Made by a program: the position numbers and the translations under genes
Origin: Desulfobulbus sp.
GTDB taxonomy: Bacteria > Desulfobacterota > Desulfobulbia > Desulfobulbales > Desulfobulbaceae
Length of the DNA stretch: 64,000 nucleotides
Assembly (NCBI GenBank): GCA_028684915.1
Contig: JAQUEZ010000010.1
Coordinates: forward strand, 7,104-71,103
Direction of reading: 5' to 3'
Notes under the pieces: generated by a model
Databases searched by the model: none
Seen by the model: only the letters and a program-made list of their open reading frames with translations
Told to the model about the DNA's origin: nothing
Shown: positions 56,084 through 64,000 of the stretch, piece after piece
How the letters are laid out: the number at the start of each line of letters is the position of its first letter
Position numbering within the stretch: position 1 is the first letter of the stretch

Positions 56084-57231
56084 GCGAGCACCTCCTTGAT
56101 CGCCCCTACGACATCATCCACATCGTCAAGATCCATGGCCGGAAATAGCGGCAGAGAACAGAGGCGCGCCGAATTCCATTCAGTGTTCGCCAAGCTGCCT
56201 TCCGCCTGAGGCATGGCTTCGCGGTAGTAACGCTGCAGGTGCGCAGCCTTGAAATGGATCCCGGTGCCGATGTTGCGTTTTTTCAACTCCGCCATGAACC
56301 GATCCCGATCCATGCCGGCCTTTTTACTGTCCACCCGGACCACAAAAAGATGCCAGGCATGGCGCATAGGGTACGCCGGCGGGACAAGCGGCAGCACTTC
56401 CGGCACATCAGCAAGCAGGGTAAGGTAGCGACTTGCCAACGCGGTGCGTTTTTCGATAAAGGCATCAAGGCTCGCCAACTGGCCCAGGCCGAGCACTGCG
56501 GCCATGTCGGTCAGGTTGTATTTGAAGCCCGGCTCCTGCACCTCGGCCTGGGGAGAACGGCCCTGCATGGTGCGGTCAAAGGCGTCCACGCCAAGGCCGT
56601 GAAATTTCAAGCGGCGGATATGTTCAAGCAGATCGGCATCGTCGGAACAGAACATGCCGCCTTCACCGCAGGTCAGGTTCTTGATCGGATGGAAGGAAAA
56701 AATCGTCGTGCCCCGCTGACCGATCTTTTCCCCCTGGTATTCGGTCCCGGCCGCGTGCGCGGCATCTTCGATCAGGGGAATATTGCGGGCGGCAGCCATC
56801 TGCCGCAGAGGTGTCAAATCCACCGCTGCACCGGCAAAATGCACCGGAATGATCAGCCGCGTCCGCGTTGTGATCAGGGGCTCAATGGTTTCCCGGGAAA
56901 CCATCAGGGTATCGCGTTCGATATCGGCAAAGACCGGCGTTGCTCCGAGCAGGCGAATCAGGTTGATTGTCGATACCCAGGTGAGCGAAGGAGTAATGAC
57001 CTCATCCCCCGGACCAATACCCATGGCGACCAACAAAAGATGCATACCAGCGGTGGCGGAACTCAAGGCCACCGCTCCCGGCGCCTGGCAATAGTCGGCA
57101 AAGGACTGTTCGAATGCGGCGGCCTTAGGCCCGGTGGTTATCCAGCCGGAACGCAGAACCTCGGCAACCGCCTCTATTTCCGCCTCGGAAATAGAAGGTT
57201 TTGAAAACGGGAGAAATGTTGAGCGCATCAT
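56080..57231 (-). CDS. arnB: UDP-4-amino-4-deoxy-L-arabinose aminotransferase ArnB
   Basis: The 383-residue PLP-dependent aminotransferase converts UDP-4-keto-arabinose to UDP-L-Ara4N. It opens with [20 protein letters not shown], has the [14 protein letters not shown] loop, [13 protein letters not shown], and the PLP lysine in [17 protein letters not shown]. It is the first arn gene, 193 bases after the QseC-like kinase gene, so it may be transcribed with the regulators or from its own promoter. Confidence 0.95.
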   Translation of the reverse strand: MMRSTFLPFSKPSISEAEIEAVAEVLRSGWITTGPKAAAFEQSFADYCQAPGAVALSSATAGMHLLLVAMGIGPGDEVITPSLTWVSTINLIRLLGATPVFADIERDTLMVSRETIEPLITTRTRLIIPVHFAGAAVDLTPLRQMAAARNIPLIEDAAHAAGTEYQGEKIGQRGTTIFSFHPIKNLTCGEGGMFCSDDADLLEHIRRLKFHGLGVDAFDRTMQGRSPQAEVQEPGFKYNLTDMAAVLGLGQLASLDAFIEKRTALASRYLTLLADVPEVLPLVPPAYPMRHAWHLFVVRVDSKKAGMDRDRFMAELKKRNIGTGIHFKAAHLQRYYREAMPQAEGSLANTEWNSARLCSLPLFPAMDLDDVDDVVGAIKEVLA

Positions 57232-57423
57232 CTTATTTTTCTTCCTGGATCAGGGGGTTATCTGAACGCGGCATTCCTGGCGCGATCAGTGTGGATTTGG
57301 GCGGCACCATAACAAAAGGTATATGAAGAAATGATGAAGCTCGAAAAAATATCTGAGGTATGCCTTCGCACCGTGAAAAACGCGTTTCCAGGAGAGCTGT
57401 TTTTCCCCGAACTCTGGGCCTCT

Positions 57424-58785
57424 TCACAATCCTTCGTCATCATTGCCCATATCGACCAAAGTGATCATCACCCGGAGACCGGTCTCTGTTAGCGGATCGG
57501 TTGCAGCCAATGTGACACTGGCACCGATGCGCTGCGCAATGGTCCGCACAATGGATAATCCAAGCCCTGAACCGATCTGTTCATTGCCCAAGACACGGTA
57601 GAATGGATCAAATACCCGCTCCCGCTCCTCTTTAGGAATGCCGGGCCCGTTATCCTCAACCACCAAGTTTACCGTTCCCGGTGCGATGGAGACCGATAAG
57701 TCAACGCGTCCGCTGGGCGGGGTATAACGAAGAGCATTGTCCACCACATTTTTCACCAAGGTGAGCAAGTCAACGGCGTTGATAGCCAACCAGGCATCGA
57801 CAGCACTCGTGATCCCAATATCAATACTTTTGGCCTCTGCCAGCGGCAGCAAATCCTCCAGCACTTGTCGATAGACCTGTTGTACGGAAAGTGGTGGAGA
57901 CGGGCCGGTGCTCATTGCCTGCGACCGGGCAAAAGTTAAAAGTTGGTCCAACAACTTCCTTGCCCGTTCAATGCCTTTACGCAGGTCACCAAGTCTCTGC
58001 CGCCCAGAAGAAGACATTTCTGCCTCTGCTAATCGTTCCGCCTGGAGCGAAAGCGCCGTCATCGGGGAACGCAATTCATGGGCTGCATCGGCAATAAAAC
58101 GTCGCTGCAAAGCCATTGATTGGTCTACACGTTGGAACAGTCGATTAATAGCAATGACAAAAGGCCGAATCTCCTGCGGAAACGCTTCCACAGTAAGGGG
58201 ATGCAACTCCTGCTCACTTCGGTGGTCAATCTGCTGGGAAAGGCGTGCAATGGGATGAAAAATTGTCCGGATGAGAGAGGAGGCGACAACGATCAAAAAA
58301 GGCACCAAGAAAAGAAACGGTAACAGCGTATGCAGAGCACTATCTTGGGCGATTTCATCGCGAAAAGCCGTTGCCTGAGCCACGGCGAGACGATGGTTTT
58401 GCGTAAGGGTTCGGACCAGAACTCGGTAGGTTTCGTGACCGACCACGACGGTGTGCAAGCCATCGGCAAGACTCGGCGATAATGCAAGGGGGAAAGTGGC
58501 ATCGGTGTGCGGTCCACCACTCACCCGCTCACTTGGAAGCATCTGCACCAGAAGGCGGGATTCCGGGTCACTGATCACGCTCGCTCCAAGAGCGGCTTGG
58601 GGTCTCCCGCTTAAACCGTTTTGCTCCAAAAGCGCCGCCGTCTGGCGTAACATGTCGTCCTGCAGCTCGTGGGCTTCACGAAATGCGGCGACAAAGGCAA
58701 TCATGCCCGCCACCACGGCAACACTGATAATTGCCACGGAGAGCCAAAGCGCCAACCGCCCTTGAAGCGAATCAATACGTGCCAT
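57424..58785 (-). CDS. QseC/PmrB-like sensor histidine kinase
   Basis: A 453-residue membrane kinase from the ATG at 58785; the frame runs to 58908 and a start there would overlap the regulator gene by 28 bases. Helix one is LALWLSVAIISVAVVAGMI, the periplasmic region follows, helix two LLPFLFLVPFLIVVASSLIR, then the phospho-acceptor stretch FIADAAHELRSPMTALSLQA and HATPase motifs NVVDNALRYTPPSG, DNGPGIP and GSGLGLSIVRTIA. Gene order with the OmpR-type regulator and the arn operon suggests it senses cationic peptides, metals or low pH as PmrB does; this is inference. Confidence 0.92.
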   Translation of the reverse strand: MARIDSLQGRLALWLSVAIISVAVVAGMIAFVAAFREAHELQDDMLRQTAALLEQNGLSGRPQAALGASVISDPESRLLVQMLPSERVSGGPHTDATFPLALSPSLADGLHTVVVGHETYRVLVRTLTQNHRLAVAQATAFRDEIAQDSALHTLLPFLFLVPFLIVVASSLIRTIFHPIARLSQQIDHRSEQELHPLTVEAFPQEIRPFVIAINRLFQRVDQSMALQRRFIADAAHELRSPMTALSLQAERLAEAEMSSSGRQRLGDLRKGIERARKLLDQLLTFARSQAMSTGPSPPLSVQQVYRQVLEDLLPLAEAKSIDIGITSAVDAWLAINAVDLLTLVKNVVDNALRYTPPSGRVDLSVSIAPGTVNLVVEDNGPGIPKEERERVFDPFYRVLGNEQIGSGLGLSIVRTIAQRIGASVTLAATDPLTETGLRVMITLVDMGNDDEGL

Positions 58786-58880
58786 CCTCACAGGAAACCT
58801 CGACAACAACACTTTGAGTTTAACAAAATTATGCCCGAGCAAAAAACGGCTTATCAATTTTTTCCGTTGTTCGAATCCAT

Positions 58881-59549
58881 TTATTCTTTGTTTTTTGCGA
58901 CCATCCATCCCGCACCTCGAATATTTTTGATCACCTCACTCCCCAATTTTTTACGAAGCGCATGGATGAAAAAGTCAACTGCATTACTTTCGACCTCATC
59001 GCCCCAGCCGTAGATGCGATCCTCGAGTTCGCTGCGGGAGAGGATCGCACCTGGACGAACAAGCAATGCCTGTAATAACGCGAACTCTCGACTGGAAAGC
59101 TGTACAGGGACTCCAGCCGGACCGGTCGCCTCACGGGTCACGGGATCTAAGGCAACTATTCCATTGGTTAACAGCGGGTTGGCCGCCCCACCCTTGCGCC
59201 GCAACACCGCACGCATCCGGGCAAGCAACTCTGCCATGGCAAACGGTTTGAGTACATAATCATCAGCGCCATCGTCAAGCCCACGAATCCGGTCATCAAG
59301 TCCATCTCGGGCGGTAATGATCAGCAACGGGATTGGATTCTGTTGGCTACGGATTTGTTGCAGCACCTCCACCCCATCTTTGCCGGGCAAGCCCAGATCC
59401 AAGAGAAGGATGTCGTACGGCTGAAATCGCAGAGTGTCGAGAGCAGCTTGCCCATCTTTGACCCAATCGGCGGCATAGGAGGCATCCTTGAGAGCGTCTT
59501 GAATGGCCGCCCCTATCATCGGATCGTCTTCAACCAACAAAACCCGCAT
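58881..59549 (-). CDS. QseB/PmrA-like response regulator (OmpR family)
   Basis: The 222-residue regulator has a receiver domain (acidic VEDDPMIGAAI, phospho-acceptor Asp in ILLLDLGLPGKDG, Lys in YVLKPF) and a winged-helix output domain (about 125-220; SSREFALLQALLVRPGAIL, VDFFIHALRKKLG, IRGAGWMV). The ATG at 59549 follows GGAGG; the longer frame to 59576 is unlikely. It is 76 bases downstream of the COG4705 gene and is followed by its kinase. It is the most likely direct regulator of arnB. Confidence 0.93.
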   Translation of the reverse strand: MRVLLVEDDPMIGAAIQDALKDASYAADWVKDGQAALDTLRFQPYDILLLDLGLPGKDGVEVLQQIRSQQNPIPLLIITARDGLDDRIRGLDDGADDYVLKPFAMAELLARMRAVLRRKGGAANPLLTNGIVALDPVTREATGPAGVPVQLSSREFALLQALLVRPGAILSRSELEDRIYGWGDEVESNAVDFFIHALRKKLGSEVIKNIRGAGWMVAKNKE

Positions 59550-59625
59550 CTGTACCTCCCCCCAAAGATGAAGCAATCTGTTTGTTTCAGGACAGCCTGG
59601 TACCCATCCCCCGGTTTCTGCGGGA

Positions 59626-60396
59626 TCAATGCATAGCCTCAGCCACCTTTTGCTTAAAAAAGACTATACACGCCAGCATCAAGGTAAAAAGAAGAACCGA
59701 TGCCGTGGCCCGATCCAATGCGAGTCCACCTGCGTTCAACGGTTTGTCGAGCCAATCCCCTACCACGGCGCCCAAGGGCCTTGTAATGATAAACGCCGCC
59801 CAAAACAACAGCGTCCGGGAGAGATCCGTCCAATAATAGGCGGCAAAAAGAATGGCCAAAATGATAGAGAAGATCAGCGCGCCACCGCTGTAGCCGAGTC
59901 CGGCCGTGTCGGCAGTCCAATCGCCCAATGCTGTTCCCAAAGTCTGGGAAAACATGATGGTGACCCAATAAAAGATTTCAGCCTTTGCCGAACTGATCGA
60001 TTGAACGGAAAGAGTTCCCAAGGATCGGTACCAAATAACCAGAGACATCGAAAGCAAGATGCACAGGAGGAGTACGCCTCCTGTATAACCTATACCCAGC
60101 GACCGATCGGCAAAATCCGCCAACGTGGTGCCGACAGTGGTGGTCGCGATGATGGTGGCCCAGTAAAGGAGAGGATGAAATCCCCTGGCGCTGATTTGAG
60201 CGGCAACTGCAACCATAAAAAGAGCCGCAAAAATAGCTGTACCCCACAGATATCCTAAGTGCAGCGACATCGAGACCGTATCGCCTCCTGTTTCTCCCAG
60301 GGTGGTTGCAGCAATCTTTATTATCCAAAAAAGCAGGGTTACTTCCGGGACTTTACTCGACGATGATTGAAAATTCTGAGGGCGATAACCGTTCAT
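59626..60396 (-). CDS. COG4705-type membrane-anchored protein with fourfold repeat
   Basis: The 256-residue membrane protein has four internal repeats of a Thr-x-Gly...Gly-Asp helix pair (AATTLGETGGDTVSMSLHLG, ATTTVGTTLADFADRSLGIG, SQTLGTALGDWTADTAGLG, TRPLGAVVGDWLDKPLNAGG). Function is unknown; such genes are often beside PepSY proteins and two-component systems, as here. The start at 60396 follows AAGG; an upstream extension to 60501 is unsupported. Confidence 0.85.
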   Translation of the reverse strand: MNGYRPQNFQSSSSKVPEVTLLFWIIKIAATTLGETGGDTVSMSLHLGYLWGTAIFAALFMVAVAAQISARGFHPLLYWATIIATTTVGTTLADFADRSLGIGYTGGVLLLCILLSMSLVIWYRSLGTLSVQSISSAKAEIFYWVTIMFSQTLGTALGDWTADTAGLGYSGGALIFSIILAILFAAYYWTDLSRTLLFWAAFIITRPLGAVVGDWLDKPLNAGGLALDRATASVLLFTLMLACIVFFKQKVAEAMH

Positions 60397-60639
60397 ATTT
60401 CTACCTTGCCATAGGGTGTATTGTATTGAACTAAGGTCTTCACGGGTTGAGCTTTTTGCATAAAGGTAAAAAAAGCCTCTGGCGCCTGTCCTATCGGCCA
60501 AAGGAATAAATCTCTTCGTTTATCAAGGAAGACGCTTCATTTTATAAGAAGCTCGGTTGTTGCCTGGTTTCCAGGCCCCGCTCTTGCTTCAGACGACTGT
60601 ACCGAAGTTATTGACTGCCGCGGCACAGCCGTATTGGCG

Positions 60640-60996
60640 TCAATCTTTATGTTCGTGTTCCTCATCCTCATCCCGGTCGCGGTGATCATCGCTATCAGGT
60701 TTGTCCAGGAGGGCCGTAAGCACCTTGCCGCTTTCCGGATCGATTTTTACATCTGTGACTTTAGGACCGTTCACCACCTCCACATCATAGAGCCACTGAT
60801 CATGCTCGTGCTCTAACTCGGCCCTGGAGGCTGTCCCTAGGGTAAACTGTTCCGCAATAGCTATGGCTTTTGATAAGGTGATTTTTGCCGGCGGGGTGAC
60901 AAGAGCATCGTTTTGCGCCATGCTGGTTGCAAAAGCACTGGTGCACATCGAAACGACCATAAGGGGAAATGCGGTGAGAAATAATTTGCGTTTCAT
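60640..60996 (-). CDS. Secreted PepSY-domain protein
   Basis: The 118-residue protein has a signal peptide (MKRKLFLTAFPLMVVSMCTS, cleavage near AFA) and one PepSY domain (SKAIAIAEQFTLGTASRAEL, WLYDVEVVNGPKVTDVKIDP), ending in a His/Asp/Glu-rich tail (DDHRDRDEDEEHEHKD) that may bind metal ions. It is upstream of the COG4705 gene and the regulators in the same direction. Confidence 0.9.
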   Translation of the reverse strand: MKRKLFLTAFPLMVVSMCTSAFATSMAQNDALVTPPAKITLSKAIAIAEQFTLGTASRAELEHEHDQWLYDVEVVNGPKVTDVKIDPESGKVLTALLDKPDSDDHRDRDEDEEHEHKD

Positions 60997-61221
60997 CGTT
61001 CATACTCCATTAAGTTGAATGGACGCGGTTATTCGCGTTTATTTAACTGTAGCAAACGAGAATTAGACCAGAATTAGAGCAAACAATTTTTTCGCCAAAA
61101 AATTACGGTGGAGGGAAGGGACTCGTTTCCTCTCTATCCCTTGAGGAAATGGGGAGAATTTGACAAAACCACGACTGTCAGCTAGGCCTTGCTGGACTAA
61201 CCTTGCAGCCGTTTGTGTTGT

Positions 61222-61425
61222 TTAGAAGCGGAAGGCTTCGTTCAAGCCATATACCTGCAAAAAAGTTATTTGGATGGCCACGACGATGGCCACGACGTAA
61301 AGAAGGGTGGAAACAATTGGACCAGCTATAAACAGCGTGGGTATCGTGAATGGCGCGAAGACGAGGGGCTTTAATCGGCAAGGCCTACCAGAGCTCAAAA
61401 CCGGAGTTCTGCATCTGGCGTTCAA
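61222..61425 (-). CDS. Small membrane protein candidate beside the integrase remnant
   Basis: The 67-residue frame has a polar, Arg/Cys-rich start and one or two hydrophobic helices (PTLFIAGPIVSTLLYVVAIV). No family is recognised. The upstream residues may not be translated. It could be the end of a larger decayed gene; another minus-strand frame just upstream (to about 61385) reads RELIAKALTGNIQSFF before a stop, with no clear start. Confidence 0.3.
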   Translation of the reverse strand: MNARCRTPVLSSGRPCRLKPLVFAPFTIPTLFIAGPIVSTLLYVVAIVVAIQITFLQVYGLNEAFRF

Positions 61426-61488
61426 GGCAATTGATCTGTTTTGGCGGGGGAAAAAAGGACTGAATATTACCGGTCAGCGCTTTCGCGA

Positions 61489-61719
61489 TCAGTTCGCGAG
61501 GGTGAGGGCGCTCTTCTGCGTCAGCAGCCTTGGGTGGGCGGGATCTATCAGGAAAGGAGGTCGGCCAACTCTTCTGGGTCCCTTAAGTGAATATTTCAGG
61601 CAAAAATCATAATAATAGCGAAACCACTTCAGATAATAGGCATGTTGTTTACGGTCTATGTCGGATGTGCTCAGCTGTTCCTGGTAGGCTCGGAGCAGCT
61701 TTGGCGGTAAAGGTCTCAT
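61489..61719 (-). pseudogene. Remnant of an integron-integrase-like tyrosine recombinase
   Basis: The 76-residue frame from MRPLPPKLLRAYQEQL through HAYYLKWFRYYYDFCLKYSL matches the amino-terminal core-binding (SAM-like) domain of IntI-like and other phage integrases. The similarity ends near residue 50 and the catalytic R...HxxR...Y domain is missing, so this is a broken gene. It lies just before the IS1595 element, whose left target repeat begins at 61820. Confidence 0.65.
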
Positions 61720-61819
61720 AGGGATAAACAGAAACTGTATAATAGGAGAAATGTGTTTGTTATCAAGCAATCAAAAGATAAAAAATTGACATAAATTCGG
61801 TCAAGGTGTTTTATCTGAA

Positions 61820-61827
61820 AAAAATAA
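61820..61827. repeat. Left target-site duplication of the IS element
   Basis: AAAAATAA occurs here and again at 62858-62865, directly flanking the inverted repeats. The length of 8 bases is that expected for IS1595-family insertion. Confidence 0.88.
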
Positions 61828-62857
61828 AGTGGGTATGCAGTTTACTCAACCACGCACCACAGGTTGTGGTTGTCCACCAATCAAAATTTTACGGGGAGCA
61901 GGGGCGCAATCTACAGCCTGTTCGATCAACCGATAGAACAATAACCCTCGGGTCTTCGAGTTACGTCGATTAAATCGAAACGTGAACTCGTCAAGGTAAT
62001 AAGCCAAGTGTGGTGGCCGAATTGCTCCCTGGTGAGTTCCAAGCCACACACGACTAAAGAGAGAAGCTACTCGATGAACTCTTGGCATGACTACATGAGC
62101 GGGATCGCCACTTGCCGCAATGTTTATGACTTTATGCCGGTATCCTTTGTCTTCCAAGCCCTTGTAACCGCTCCATCCGTCAGTGCGCACCTCGGAACCC
62201 ATCTGAACATTATCCTCGATAAATGTATGGAGACTCTCCGACGATACATCCGGCACCACCGCCATGCGTATTCTGCCAGGCCCTTTCCCTCTGATCTCAG
62301 CAGCTATCGCCACAATTGTCTTTCCTTCGGCACCGCGCCCTCTGATTTGTGCCCCAACTCCACCAATGTACGTCTCGTCAACTTCAACAGGGCTCTTCAG
62401 CTGGTCTCGTCCAGGGCGGACCATTCCGCGACGCAGTTTGTGCAGCCACTCCCATGCAGTATTGTAGCTTCCGAGGCCAAGAACTCTCTTCAGCCCAAGG
62501 GCACTGGCCCCATGCTTTTGACTCGTGACGAACCACATCGCCAGAAACCAGATACGAAGTGGTTTGTGCGTTTTATGGAACAGTGTACCAGCCGTAATCG
62601 AAGTTTGGTGCTTGCATTGCCTGCACAGATAAAGGCCTCTTTCCATCAGAGATGGATTTTCAGCTATTACGCCGCAGGAGGGGCAACGAAAACCGTCGGG
62701 CCATCGAAGCTTAGCAACATATTGAAGGCAATTTTCTTCGCTGGCAAACCAAATATCAAATTCTTGGAAAGTCCGTGGGTAGTCGGTCCCGGCAACAGGA
62801 TACTTTTGGGTTTCCATGCCCCCATACTACATCATGTGGCCGGTTGGCATACCCACT
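61828..62857 (-). mobile_element. IS1595-family insertion sequence, complete
   Basis: A 1,030-base element bounded by inverted repeats AGTGGGTATGC (61828-61838) and GCATACCCACT (62847-62857), containing one transposase gene on the minus strand. Identical 8-base target duplications on both sides show that it inserted as a unit and recently enough not to have diverged. Confidence 0.93.
61846..62817 (-). CDS. IS1595-family transposase (zinc ribbon plus DDE domain)
   Basis: The 323-residue transposase has a zinc ribbon (FRCPSCGVIAE and LYLCRQCKHQTS), a helical linker and an ISXO2-type DDE catalytic domain with Asp in SPVEVDETYIGG, Asp in RTDGWSGYKGL and the final Glu in YYLDEFTFRFNRR. All motifs are intact, so it may be active. 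The gene nearly fills the element. Confidence 0.94.
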   Translation of the reverse strand: METQKYPVAGTDYPRTFQEFDIWFASEENCLQYVAKLRWPDGFRCPSCGVIAENPSLMERGLYLCRQCKHQTSITAGTLFHKTHKPLRIWFLAMWFVTSQKHGASALGLKRVLGLGSYNTAWEWLHKLRRGMVRPGRDQLKSPVEVDETYIGGVGAQIRGRGAEGKTIVAIAAEIRGKGPGRIRMAVVPDVSSESLHTFIEDNVQMGSEVRTDGWSGYKGLEDKGYRHKVINIAASGDPAHVVMPRVHRVASLFSRVWLGTHQGAIRPPHLAYYLDEFTFRFNRRNSKTRGLLFYRLIEQAVDCAPAPRKILIGGQPQPVVRG

Positions 62858-62865
62858 AAAAATAA
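62858..62865. repeat. Right target-site duplication of the IS element
   Basis: AAAAATAA, identical to 61820-61827, immediately outside the right inverted repeat. Confidence 0.88.
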
Positions 62866-63051
62866 AAACCACTTGAACTCGATCGGTTACAGCCTTTTTT
62901 GACCATAACCTTTTGCCGACCGGGTACCCCGATGCCACGGGAGCGTTGGTGAGCTTGCGTGCAAAGCTGTGCTTGTTATCGAGAAAACTACATAATTACT
63001 TGTTAAAGAAAAAATGTTGTATTTATAATATGTTGAACAAAAGGTTCCTAA

Positions 63052-63828
63052 ATGAAAAAAAATGAAAGCAGAGTCCATAAAAAACTCATACCTCAAATGA
63101 AACTTGAGGTGTGCTCAAGATGTCAAAATGATTGTGAAATGTGCGCACATGGTGAAATGAGAAAGTTTTTCCCAAACTATGAGCTAACATTAGAACAATT
63201 GAAAGAATTTTTATTAGTAACAGAAAGTTCTGGATATTTTATCAATAACATTAGAATGCATGGTCCGGGTGAGCCTTTGTTCTGGAAATTTCTTAATGAG
63301 GGCCTGCAACTACTAAGAAACTCCTCTTGCATTGGAACTGTATTTGTCGCAACCAATGGGTTACTTTTAAATTTAATTTCTGAAAAATCATGGGGTTGCA
63401 TTGACGAAATGAGAGTAAGCATCTATGACAACACGATAAACAATGAAATGATTTCAGGGTTCGCTTCAAAATATCCTGACATCATAAAAATAGAAAAACA
63501 ATCTGAATTTAGAAAATTGCCAGCAAGTGGAGATTTTGGGGAAATTCCATGCAAGTGCATATGTAATGGACCAATGTTATTTGGAGACAAAATATTGCTT
63601 TATTGTGGTCCTCCTGTTTTTGGAACTACTGCTTATAGAAACAATAGAGAAGATTGTTTATCAAGTATAAGCACTCCTGTTGCCACTGGTTGGTATGACA
63701 AATATCAAGCAAATAAAGAAGGTAATTTAAATTTTTGCTATGATTGTTGGGCAAATTCAAATTTAAAATTAGATAGAGTCAATCATTTAGCGACTCATGG
63801 AGGATGGTCTAAGAAATCTACCATATAG
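63052..63828 (+). CDS. Solitary AT-rich radical SAM protein
   Basis: The 258-residue protein has the radical SAM cluster motif CQNDCEMCAHGEM near residue 24 and RMHGPGEPLFWKFL as the usual G-E-P segment. The carboxy part has further cysteines (IPCKCICNGPMLF, LYCGPPVFG, FCYDCWANSN) that may bind an auxiliary [4Fe-4S] cluster, as in SPASM-type enzymes. The gene is much more AT-rich than the rest of the window, and its neighbours are mobile debris, so it was probably acquired. No peptide precursor or partner is seen. The substrate cannot be inferred. Confidence 0.8.
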   Translation: MKKNESRVHKKLIPQMKLEVCSRCQNDCEMCAHGEMRKFFPNYELTLEQLKEFLLVTESSGYFINNIRMHGPGEPLFWKFLNEGLQLLRNSSCIGTVFVATNGLLLNLISEKSWGCIDEMRVSIYDNTINNEMISGFASKYPDIIKIEKQSEFRKLPASGDFGEIPCKCICNGPMLFGDKILLYCGPPVFGTTAYRNNREDCLSSISTPVATGWYDKYQANKEGNLNFCYDCWANSNLKLDRVNHLATHGGWSKKSTI

Positions 63829-63883
63829 ACCGTGTTAGTTAATCGGGTAGCCGGGGGAATCTCTCCCCCAGCCCCCATAGCCG

Positions 63884-64000
63884 TCAGGCTAAGCCGTAGC
63901 GGCAGAGATTATGTCGCATGATGGCATTAATTCTCCACCAAATCTCAGAGTAAAAATGTCTTGAACTATCTCCGGAGAATAGTTTCCATTTTTTCTCTTC
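63884..64000 (-). CDS. Partial ORF at right edge, unknown
   Basis: An open frame enters from the right edge and stops at 63884-63886, giving 38 residues of a possible carboxy terminus (KLFSGDSSRHFYSEIWWRIN). It may be the end of a transposase or another mobile-element gene, but no family is recognised. A GGGGGA/TCCCCC hairpin at 63853-63870 lies beyond its stop. Confidence 0.35.
   Translation of the reverse strand, partial: EEKKWKLFSGDSSRHFYSEIWWRINAIMRHNLCRYGLA

Noticed and set aside
1..64000. CRISPR arrays, rRNA and tRNA genes
   Set aside because: No regularly spaced repeats, rRNA-like stretches or complete tRNA cloverleaf were seen on either strand by eye.

Overview
The window looks like a chromosomal segment of an anaerobic, sulfate-reducer-like member of the Desulfobacterota, probably near Desulfobulbaceae. 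This is an inference from gene content, not from a marker gene: nitrogen-fixation cofactor genes, an FprA flavodiiron protein, a periplasmic Hyb-type [NiFe] hydrogenase, and a hydrogenase-related membrane complex. No rRNA, tRNA or CRISPR array was recognised.

Layout. 0-1 kb: a partial ORF that may be the start of pabB, and a single-domain response regulator, both on the minus strand. 0.9-8.7 kb: a nif operon behind a near-perfect NifA site and sigma-54 promoter. It holds nifE, nifN and nifB, then a poorly known module: a cytoplasmic substrate-binding-like protein, a HypB/UreG-like GTPase, an ABC ATPase without a permease, and an ArsC-like nitrogenase-associated protein. 9.1-10.4 kb: fprA with a strong terminator. 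10.5-25.3 kb: housekeeping and unknown genes, including a TIM-barrel-like protein, a YkgJ-type Cys protein, the copper ATPase CopA, a cupin/AraC pair, a 1,420-residue PPDK-like phosphotransferase, two small membrane proteins and a deaminase. 25.3-29.1 kb: an apparently orphan RelE/HigB toxin, a FIST protein whose frame is interrupted by one TGA, and a PAS-GGDEF protein that overlaps the read-through FIST frame.

29.2-35.2 kb (minus strand): a Hyb-type uptake hydrogenase operon, in transcription order monoheme cytochrome lipoprotein, small subunit, HybA, HybB, large subunit, protease. 36.0-43.3 kb (minus): six genes like hydrogenase-4/complex I. The large subunit has lost all four Ni-Fe cysteines, so this is an energy-converting hydrogenase-related (Ehr) complex and not a hydrogenase. 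Just upstream are two small homologous proteins, one behind a good sigma-54-like promoter, and then a sigma-54 activator with its sensor kinase.

48.3-61.0 kb (minus): a lipid A modification locus. A PepSY protein, a COG4705 membrane protein and a QseBC/PmrAB-like two-component system precede arnB, arnC, arnA, arnD, arnT and a single small multidrug-resistance-like flippase subunit; another sensor kinase follows. 61.2-64.0 kb: a small accessory region with an integrase remnant, an intact IS1595-family element with 8-bp target duplications, and an AT-rich solitary radical SAM gene.

The most promising unusual items are the DUF1858-bearing GTPase/ABC module inside the nif operon, the TGA-interrupted FIST gene (selenocysteine or decay), and the Ehr locus with its paired small proteins.
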